A stretch of 64,000 bases of DNA from Orobanche coerulescens (Eukaryota; Streptophyta; Magnoliopsida; Lamiales; Orobanchaceae). This document shows, one piece after another, positions 57,057 to 64,000 of the stretch. The translations under genes were made by a program, and so were the position numbers. Below the pieces are notes generated by a model. The model did no database searches and was not told the DNA's origin. It was given only the letters and a program-made list of their open reading frames with translations. Location: contig CM065818.1 in assembly GCA_033398695.1 (NCBI GenBank), forward strand, positions 54,778,001 through 54,842,000, read 5' to 3'. Position 1 is the stretch's first letter; each line of letters opens with the position of its first letter.

Positions 57057-58534
57057 TTTACGGCTTTTGAGGAAAATTTGCTTGAAAGAGTTCAGGATTA
57101 GAAACATCCTGTGCTGAAATTATGAGAAATCGTAATGAAATACTCGGCGACAATTAGAAACGGAGAAGCGCTTTGAAAAGCTTTTCCGTTTTCTAAACAT
57201 CCCTGACGACACACCTGGAGGATCACAAAGCTAAAATTTCAGGGAGTTTTCTGTTTTCTCGCATGCTATTATATTTTTTTTTAAAACTGAGGACAGTTTT
57301 ACTTATAAGTTTGGGGGTGATGTTTTCGTACTTGTGTGTTTATTTTGTGGTTTTTGAACTATGATTTTTATTTGGATTTTCATTGTGGTATGTTTTGATT
57401 AGTGTATTGTGTGGTGTGTTTTTATTATTTGGCATTGATTAGGTTTAGTATATATATATATATATATATTTATAGTATTTTGATTTTTGAGATTTTTAGA
57501 TCTGGCCATAACACCATAAATTAGCTATATACAAACTTCTAAAATCGTTTTAACCGGTAAAAAAAAAAAAAAATTGTATATTCCAAAATTTTTTTTTTGA
57601 GCCTTAATCTCTCTTTCCAAGCCTTGTAATTATCATATAAAATCGAGTCATTCGTTACCTTGAGAAAAGAAGAATCAATTGGTTGATGAAAAATAAACTG
57701 AAATTTACTTAATTTGTGGAGTTTTTGATTTTTCATGCTTAACTAAAAAATGATTTTCTGCAAAAATTCTATTCCCTAAAAAAAGGAGTCATTGGTGAAA
57801 AGAGCTACACGTTAGCAAATAACGGTGTGAAAGCTATCACCTAAAAAAATAAATGACGAAAAGGAGAAGTGTTGAGCAAAGAATACCGCCTAATTTTGGA
57901 AGTCTTAAATTTTGCGAAAAATAAAGGACTAACCATTGTTGGTGCGTAGTCGCCGTCTCGTAAAAATTGGTGAAAAGAGCTACACGTTAGCAAATAACGG
58001 TGTGAAAGCTATCACCTTTTTACGAAAAAAAAATGAGATAGAAATTGTGTTAGTGAAAAGAGCTACACGTTAGCAAATAACGGTGTGAAAGCTATCACTA
58101 AAAGGGATGTAGTTTATGAGCAGATATGAATTAATTAGCAGCTGAATTTCAATACACTCAATTTTGTAAAAATCACAATATTTGATGACGCCAATGAAAT
58201 TCTTCTTCATATTGAGTCGAAAAATAAACGAGTGATCGAGAGCAACCATTAAAGGGAGTCGTGTGTATCACGAGTGGGAAAGAAATAATCAACCTTTTGG
58301 GGGGAAAACCTTACATTTTGGAATTATAAAATAAAAACCGTGTTTTAACTTCAAAAACATTAGTAGATTTATTTTGAATCTTGATTCATTTCTATCTACT
58401 GTATAAAGCTGGTTGTTGTTTATTAATGGCATTTTGATCTCCTTTTCTCTTTTTATATTTTAATTTATGTGTGTATTAATTTTCTTATTTTTGTGATTTT
58501 TATTTTTATTTTTGGAGTGTGAATAATAAAGAGT
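57057..58534 (+). other. RE9 3' non-coding region
   Basis: No ORF. It contains a second internal PPT-like AAGTTTGGGGGTGA (57307-57320) just after ORF3, an (AT)n microsatellite at 57448-57470, and the triplicated hairpin 57794-58099. Confidence 0.7.
57794..58099 (+). repeat. Triplicated 48-nt hairpin
   Basis: Copies at 57794-57841, 57969-58016 and 58052-58099 are identical except that copy 3 has A for the first G and T for the last C. These positions pair, so the closing G-C became A-T. The fold: GGTGA/TCACC, AGCT/AGCT, ACAC/GTGT, GTT/AAC with small bulges and loop AGCAAAT. Sequence between copies is unrelated. Confidence 0.9.
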
Positions 58535-58571
58535 CTTGCTCGGGACTAGCAAGAATTCAAGTTTGGGGGTG
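58535..58571 (+). promoter_or_regulatory. RE9 pre-PPT stem-loop and polypurine tract
   Basis: CTTGCTCG-GGA-CTAGCAAG (58535-58553), an 8-bp stem with one mismatch and a GGA loop, then AAGTTTGGGGGTG (58559-58571) at the 3' LTR edge. Confidence 0.85.
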
Positions 58572-60153
58572 TGATAAGTGTCAGTTTAGTACACTTATCC
58601 ATGGTTTGTATCGATAAAATTCACCCATAATTGAGATAGTCTACTCGTTTTTTGCTTTTAATTTATTAGTTTTAATAATTTTATTTTTATCGGATGATGA
58701 TCGGATTAAATAAATGAATTACTCAAGAAACAACATGTTTAATAAATATTCTATTTATTGAATTTTGATATATTCATGTTGTAGGGCTTTCCGAGACGAT
58801 GGCAGTCTTTCCGGATTCAAAATCAGAGTTATATATCAAAAGTTATCATCCGAAGAAGATCTGGAGCAAAAACGCAAAGTCTGAGGAATTCTGGGCTAAA
58901 AACGTAACTACCAAAGCTTCAAATGAGCAAATTTACGAAGCCACGTTACGGCCGTAACATTCAGGAGTTACGGCCGTAAGTCACCTTAGTTACGGCCGTA
59001 ACTCCTGAATGTTACGGCCGTAACTCTTGACAGATTGCTATGATTTGTCTAATTTTTTATACTTTTTGTGTATTATTGAGGGGATGGCTGGCATTGATCC
59101 GATATAATGTAATAATGCTGGAGTTTTGGAGCTATTAGATGACTTTAGGTGTATAAATAGACCCCTTAGATCCTTCATCATTCACCATTCATCTTATAAT
59201 TTTCCATTTTCTTGTAAACTTTTCTTTTTGTGTGAAGAACACACTTGTGTTCTTGAGTGATCTTTGTAAGTGTGGTATAACATATGTTGTTCAGAGAGTT
59301 TATTGTTTCTATATCCTTTATCTACTAAGGGAGTTAGGATCAATTCTTTCTCTTGATTCAACTAAACATGACCACCAAAGCTTGTAATATGCGTAATAAA
59401 CCCTTTATGGGCTAAGTAATCTTTAGTTGGGATTATAAACAAGGTTAGTCATGTTATTTATGTTTGTATAAAAGATCTATTGTGAATTACTTATTATTGT
59501 GTGTGATTTTCATTGTTTTAACAATCTTTATTTATTTGGCCAATTAATGAAGATATTTATGGTCTTCATATGTTTCGAAAGAAAATATGTTTGATTAGAT
59601 CAAATGATCTTCACTCTAAGTTGTTCTAGGGGATAGAAATATACCCCTAGTCCTTAGATGATTCTTTGAGTTATTTTCATAAATCCTAATGCTATGTATT
59701 GAAGCCAATCAACATAGAAATATAGTGGATTGATTCAATATGTAAGGGACGTTTTATAGTTCGAAAGAGAAACCGTCTTTTTAAGGAAAATCGAATCTAC
59801 ACAACATAATAAGTAAATTCATCTTATGATCTCCAATACATCTTTTATAACTAATGACGAACTAAGTTTGTAATCCCAACTATTTCACCATCGATAATCA
59901 ATCTATTATTATTGCTATCTTTTTATTTCCTTATAATATTAGAACTATTATTGCAGTTTCTTTGCAATTATTAAACCAAACTTTTTAATTGTGTGTTTCA
60001 CTCATCTTAAGTATCTATAAAAATAGACTAATAGTGTATAATTCAAATTATAACCAAACTTCCTTGTGGGATCGATAAACCGGACTCAAAAAGTCCACTT
60101 TACTACTTGATACGATATCGTGCACTTGCGATAGTTACACTAAAAGCGTGTCA
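58572..60153 (+). repeat. RE9 3' LTR
   Basis: 1582 bp. TATA box at 59152-59160. Differs from the 5' LTR by roughly twelve substitutions and one A insertion. Confidence 0.95.
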
Positions 60154-62245
60154 AACATCCTCCGATCTACCGAATCAGGTCAGATTTCCTAGAAATCTAG
60201 TTTTGGGGAATTTGGGTATTTTGGTTGATTTCATCCGTTTTATCCGATTTAACTTAGGATTATGATGGATTGATGATTATTTAGATGTATTATATCATTT
60301 CCCTTGTTATTCCATGGTTGGATCATATCGATTCGTTTTTTGGGTCGAGTTCTTGACCGACGCCTTGAAGGTGTCCGGTAAAATGTCATAGAGGGGTTTT
60401 CGGGCGTTCTACGATTATTCTTCCTCATATGATCGATGATTTATTGATTATATGTTATTAGGGTCGAGTTTCTTGCAAAGAAACTGAGTCGGAACCCTTC
60501 CGTTCGTTGTCTTCTTCTGGGTCCGAGCTTCCCGGTCGAATCGTGTTCTTCGGAGTATTCGGTAGCGGTTATTAAGGCAAGTATTTTACTATACAAATTG
60601 TGTCTTGTGAATAGGGACGTCGTATTATGGTTGTGATGCATTGGTTTACTTTCGTGTATATACTTCGTATGAATTGATTATTACGAACAATTGATGGTAA
60701 CGATGATACCTTCACTTAGTCAACATTTTGGGAATTGTGTTGGATGTGCAAATCATCTAAGTTTGTGCCGGGCATGGTCGGTTATTGTTGAGTTGTTGTG
60801 ATGATTATGATATGTGTGTTGTCTTGGTTTACATACTTGATTGTACATTTCGGTGTAATGTGGAATGGCTTGACATTTGATGATTATGAGTTGTGTCGTG
60901 TCGATATGCGTGTGTGTGTTCCAGGTAGGGTCTGACGAGGCCTCTGGAGTTCGGTACATGATGTGTACGGACAAGGTGTGTGATCCAGGTAGGGTATGAC
61001 GAGTCCTCTGGAGTTCGTGTACGAACGATGTTTGTGGCCGGGTAGGGTCCGTCGAGGCCTCCGGAGTTCGGTACATGATGTGTACGAACAGTGTGTGCGG
61101 TCCGGGTAAGGTCCGTCGAGGCCTCCGGAGTTCGGTACATGATGTGTACGAACAATGATCGTGTTATAGTGCTTGTTTGGGTAACCTTTTAAATATGGGT
61201 CTCGGACTCATAATGATATCTTATTTAGTGTGTTTTGAATCGAGAATCGGACCAAGGCCCTAATGTTTTCGAAAAGGTTTTGTAAATTGGGACTCGAGGT
61301 CCAAAAGAATTTCTGCTTTAAAAATCCCCGGGATGATGTGTTCCTTTTCAAATATCTCTTGCTTGGGTTCGAAATTCTAAAACTTCTGGGGAATATTTTC
61401 ATAATAGATTTCCGTATTAAAATTGTAGTTGCTATTTACTTGTTGCATTTCGTATCGTATTATACTCGCACTAGTAAAATAGTGGAGTTTTACTAACCCC
61501 TGAGTAATCGGGGGGTGGATGTCTGTTTTGTGTCCAGGTACATGCAAGTTCAGGGGAGCAGTCACAGGATTGGCACATGTGGATGACGAGCTGCGATACT
61601 AATCAAAGAGTCGAGAGTTGGTAGAGTTTGGTTGTATTGTTAGAGTTGATTCAGTCTTCCACTGTTTTGTGTTTCGACCCCTGTGTGGGTAATGTTGTTA
61701 GTCAGTTCTGTTGATAGAGTTGTGTGACCTCATCGGTCTGTGTGTTATGTGTAAGTGACCTTAACAGTCTGTATTATTATATCGTTTGACCCTGGCCGGG
61801 CAAGCATTTGGTTGTTTATGGATGTTTAGCCTGGTAGATCCTTGTAGAAAGGGTCTACGGCGTGTAATATTCCCATACGGTTTTGGGGGTGTTACAAAGG
61901 CATGGGAAGAGAACGTTGACGGCGAGGAGTCCCAGTGATACTAGTAGGGGGCCCCAGTCCTTTCATTCACCGTGTTTTCCTTATTTTATTTCCGCTGCAG
62001 TTTTCCGTTTGGATTTTGAGTTCATTAAGTGTTGTATATTTTATCTCCATATAAAATATATACTTGTATTCGGTTATTATCTTGGGTGTGTTGTAATAAA
62101 ACTCCTCATCGGAGTGATTGATGATATATTGTGGTTCGGTACTACAATTATATTATTTAATTCATTAATTTTCATTCGCCTGGTGGGTCCCAGTCGGGGG
62201 TCCACGGCACTGTAATATCCGCCTAGTTTTGGGTGTTACAGGTAA

Positions 62246-63561
62246 TTCCACTCATACGGTTTCAACTGACGGGAAGCATAGGCAATCGTTTTTCCGTGCT
62301 GCATGAGTACACATCCGAGTCCTTGGCCCGAGGCATCACTATAAACTAAAAAACCCTCATTACCGCACGGTAAGGCTAAGATGGGAGCGGTAGTCAACCG
62401 TTTCTTCAACTCTTCAAAACTCCTCTGCCTCTCGCCTGACCACACAAACTTCTCTGACTTCTGCAACAACTGAGTAAGCGGTTGAGCAAGCTTAGAGAAT
62501 TCCTCAATGAATCTGTGATAATATTCGGCCAGACCCAGAAAACTATGAACATCCTTCACGTTCTTGGGCAGTGCCCAATCTAATACTGCCTCTATTTTGT
62601 GCGGGTCCACACGAACGCTCTCGGCCGAGATTACGTGACTGAGAAACATAACCTCTCTCAAGCAGAACTCACATTTAGAGAACTTCGCATAAAGGCGATG
62701 AGTTCTCAAAATGTTCAACACTATGCGTAGGTGATGCGCATGCTCCTCTTCGTTCCTCGAATAGATCAAAATATCATCGATAAATACGACTACACACTTA
62801 TGGAGATATTAGATGAATATCTTGTTCATTAATTGCATGAACACGGCTGGGGTGTTGGTTAGCCCGAACGGCATAACCACAAACTTGTAATGGACGTATC
62901 TCGTCCGAAAAGCCATTTTCGGAATATTTGAATCCCTCACTCGGAGCTGGTAATACCCCAACCTCACATCGATTTTGGAAAACACTGTAGACCCCTGCAA
63001 CTGGTCAAACAAGTCGTCAATCCTCGGAAGCGGATACTTGATTTTGATAGTTACATTGTTCAGCTCTCGATAATCGATGCATAACCGCAGTGACCCATCT
63101 TTCTTCCTTATGAACAGGACCGGTGCGCCCCAAGGCGAAGCGCTCGGTCAAATGTAACCGATGTCTAGCAATTCCTCTAGTTGTTTCTTCAATTCTCGAA
63201 TCTCCGTAGGTGCCATGCGATACGGTGCTTTATAAATCGGAGACGTACCTGGCTCTAAATCAACGGTGAACTCAACTTCACGGTCCGGTGGTAAACCCGG
63301 CAACTCGTCTGGAAAAACGTCAGGATATTCATTTACTACCGGAATAGATGAAATCTCAATCTTCCCCTCTACCGATTTCATGGCGTAGCACCAATAACCA
63401 GTGCACCCTCCTCGAAGAAGTTTCACCACCCTCAAAGCAGTGATCAAGAATTTATGATTACCCCGTTTGCATCCCACAAAGGAGTGTTTGGTACCGTCAG
63501 AGGATAACATCGAAATTTTCCTCATTCTATAGTTCATAATCGCCCATGCCTGTCTAACCAA
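62246..63561 (-). pseudogene. RE5 reverse transcriptase and RNase H start
   Basis: Three pieces share one frame, separated by single stops. 63561-63148 is the RT N-terminus (VVNEYPDVFPDELPGLPPDREVEFTVDL...APYRMAPTEIRELKKQL). 63012-62809 has [15 protein letters not shown] and [13 protein letters not shown]. 62769-62246 has the end of the catalytic motif (FIDD-ILIYS), then [42 protein letters not shown] and the RNase H start [34 protein letters not shown], cut by RE7. The stop near 63147 is TGA where Arg (CGA) is usual, a probable CpG deamination. Confidence 0.9.
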
Positions 63562-63986
63562 TACTCACCAAGGATCAAATCCTCGTCTTTAATATCTACC
63601 ACAATCAGATTAGAAGGCCAAGCCCTCCCTGCGATTCCAACCGAAAATTTTCTAACCTCACGATCCCCTACGATTCTATCTCCGCTAGGCAGTTTAACGA
63701 TAGATAGTTCACATGCAACCAAACAATCAATACAAAGACGATGCATGCAATCCAAGGAGATGAAAGAATGTGTAGCACCAGAATCGAAAAGTACAGAAAC
63801 AGGATGGTCAAGGATGTGGACGATACCTGTAGCCACTGTCACGTCAGGATCCTCAGCTCGTGTCATCTCATACACACGGGGCAGAACATATCCCGCATTA
63901 GACGCTCCCCCTCTAGAAACCTGCCCATGTCCTCGGCCCCTGCTGAAACTCTGCTGAGGCGGATTAGTTGTCGGAGCCTGATTCAC
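63534..63986 (-). CDS. RE5 gag end and aspartic protease (partial)
   Basis: 150 open codons. A Gln/Gly/Arg-rich gag tail (FSRGRGHGQVSRGG) is followed by a retropepsin: VTVATGIVHILDHPVSVLFDSGATHSFIS with the catalytic DSG, then VACELSIVKLPSGDRI and LIVVDIKDEDLILGEYWL (the ILGMDWL-type flap/end motif, altered). It is joined to the RT in another frame through a frameshift near 63540-63560. The upstream gag lies beyond the window edge, so the true start is not seen. Confidence 0.85.
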   Translation of the reverse strand: MNQAPTTNPPQQSFSRGRGHGQVSRGGASNAGYVLPRVYEMTRAEDPDVTVATGIVHILDHPVSVLFDSGATHSFISLDCMHRLCIDCLVACELSIVKLPSGDRIVGDREVRKFSVGIAGRAWPSNLIVVDIKDEDLILGEYWLDRHGRL

Positions 63987-64000
63987 GCTCGGCTCCCTCA

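Larger units (their letters stand above)
48155..60153 (+). mobile_element. RE9: nearly complete but frameshifted Athila element
   Basis: 11,999 bp with perfect TSD AACAT (48150-48154, 60154-60158). LTRs 48155-49735 and 58572-60153 differ by about a dozen substitutions and one indel by eye, so this is the youngest large insertion here. Order: PBS (tRNA-Asp), gag, protease, RT, RNase H, integrase, post-pol hairpin, internal palindrome array, ORF3, triplicated hairpin, PPT. Every gene except the RT part has frameshifts or stops. Confidence 0.95.
39752..61896 (+). mobile_element. RE8: TR-GAG element (gag only, long LTRs)
   Basis: TSD AAGGC at 39747-39751 and 61897-61901. 5' LTR 39752-42289, PBS 42294, interior to 46096, 3' LTR from 46097 to 61896. 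The only gene is gag; it ends with a stop and no pol follows, so helper enzymes would be needed. Three later insertions are inside it: a hAT MITE in gag, a deleted hAT in the 3' LTR, and RE9 in the 3' LTR. LTR ends (TGTAATATCCGCG...GGGGGTGTTACA) and PBS place it with the chromoviruses. Confidence 0.9.
46097..61896 (+). repeat. RE8 3' LTR, in three pieces
   Basis: Pieces 46097-46689, 47887-48154 and 60159-61896 align in order with the 5' LTR. The gaps are the hAT element (46690-47878) and RE9 (48155-60153). Palindromes lie at 46477-46680 and 47889-47990; TATA-like CTATTTAAGG at 48001-48010. Confidence 0.9.
37501..62240 (+). mobile_element. RE7: internally deleted element of the RE3 LTR family
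   Basis: TSD GGTAA at 37496-37500 and 62241-62245. The left end is only the first ~263 bases of a 5' LTR (37501-37763). It is fused to the last 60 bases of an interior with pre-PPT hairpin (AGTTTCG-AGGA-CGAAACT, 37788-37805) and PPT (37806-37823), and then to a full 3' LTR (37824-39751 and 61897-62240). PBS, gag and pol are gone. The 3' LTR is itself split by RE8 (TSD AAGGC). TATA box TATATAA at 38461-38467. It lies in RE5 RNase H. Confidence 0.9.
25032..64000 (-). mobile_element. RE5: chromovirus split by two nested insertions
   Basis: Minus-strand element with 3' LTR 27160-25032, integrase 28431-27200, RNase H 37495-36938, RT and protease 63986-62246, and gag and 5' LTR beyond the window. 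RE6 sits in the RNase H/integrase linker (TSD GTAAG, 28432-28436 and 36933-36937). RE7 sits in RNase H (TSD GGTAA, 37496-37500 and 62241-62245). Across both junctions the protein sense continues, which confirms that the islands belong to one element. It is inserted in RE4 integrase; CCCAA (25027-25031) is the candidate TSD. Many stops look like C-to-T changes. Confidence 0.85.

Overview
The window is nuclear DNA of a flowering plant and consists almost entirely of nested transposable elements. I see no host gene, tRNA, rRNA or CRISPR array. The evidence for a plant is the element set: Ty3/gypsy chromoviruses of Tekay/Del type, primed by initiator tRNA-Met; Athila-type Ty3/gypsy elements, primed by tRNA-Asp, with an extra third ORF; a decayed Ty1/copia element; a LINE; and hAT elements. 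The species cannot be named from the sequence.

Layout, left to right. 1-706: unassigned. 707-2945: 5'-truncated LINE (-). 3189-3766: doubtful hAT-like debris. RE1, 3767-13272 (+): non-autonomous LARD-like element with 3.5-kb LTRs and a non-coding interior. RE2, about 13950-22027 (-): decayed Ty1/copia, split by the solo LTR RE3 (18245-20576, -, TSD CCAAG). RE4, 22028-25031 (-): 3' LTR and integrase/chromodomain end of a chromovirus. RE5, from 25032 past the window end (-): a second chromovirus with its pol in three islands (27200-28431, 36938-37495, 62246-63986). The gaps in RE5 hold two insertions. RE6 (28437-36932, -, TSD GTAAG) is an Athila element lacking RT, RNase H and integrase. RE7 (37501-62240, +, TSD GGTAA) is an internally deleted element of the RE3 LTR family. 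RE7 holds RE8 (39752-61896, +, TSD AAGGC), a gag-only TR-GAG element. RE8 in turn holds a hAT MITE in gag (43862-44513, TSD GCTCAGTA), a deleted hAT element in its 3' LTR (46690-47878), and RE9 (48155-60153, +, TSD AACAT), a young but frameshifted Athila element. The deepest path is RE2 > RE4 > RE5 > RE7 > RE8 > RE9. The first two steps are inferred, because their far ends lie outside the window.

The strongest unusual signal is regulatory. Every full LTR family here except the copia carries an array of GC-rich palindromes spaced about 20-24 bp (two helical turns) in U3, ending beside or roughly 100 bp from the TATA box. The core differs by family: ACGTACGT in RE1 and RE4, GCGYRCGC in RE5, ACGGCCGT in RE3 and RE9, GCCGCGGC in RE6 and RE8, and inverted GCACGAG/CTCGTGC in RE7. 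Both Athila elements carry a second array of their own motif inside the element, just upstream of ORF3. RE3 and RE7 have alignable LTR flanks but different arrays. This looks like a modular, fast-evolving cis-regulatory system.

A second signal is RNA-like structure. A stem-loop with an (A)GGA loop precedes the polypurine tract in chromovirus and Athila elements alike, with compensating changes. Both Athila elements also have a post-pol hairpin with an invariant AGGCAA loop. RE9 has a triplicated 48-nt hairpin with one compensatory pair. All coordinates, TSDs and pairings were read by eye.
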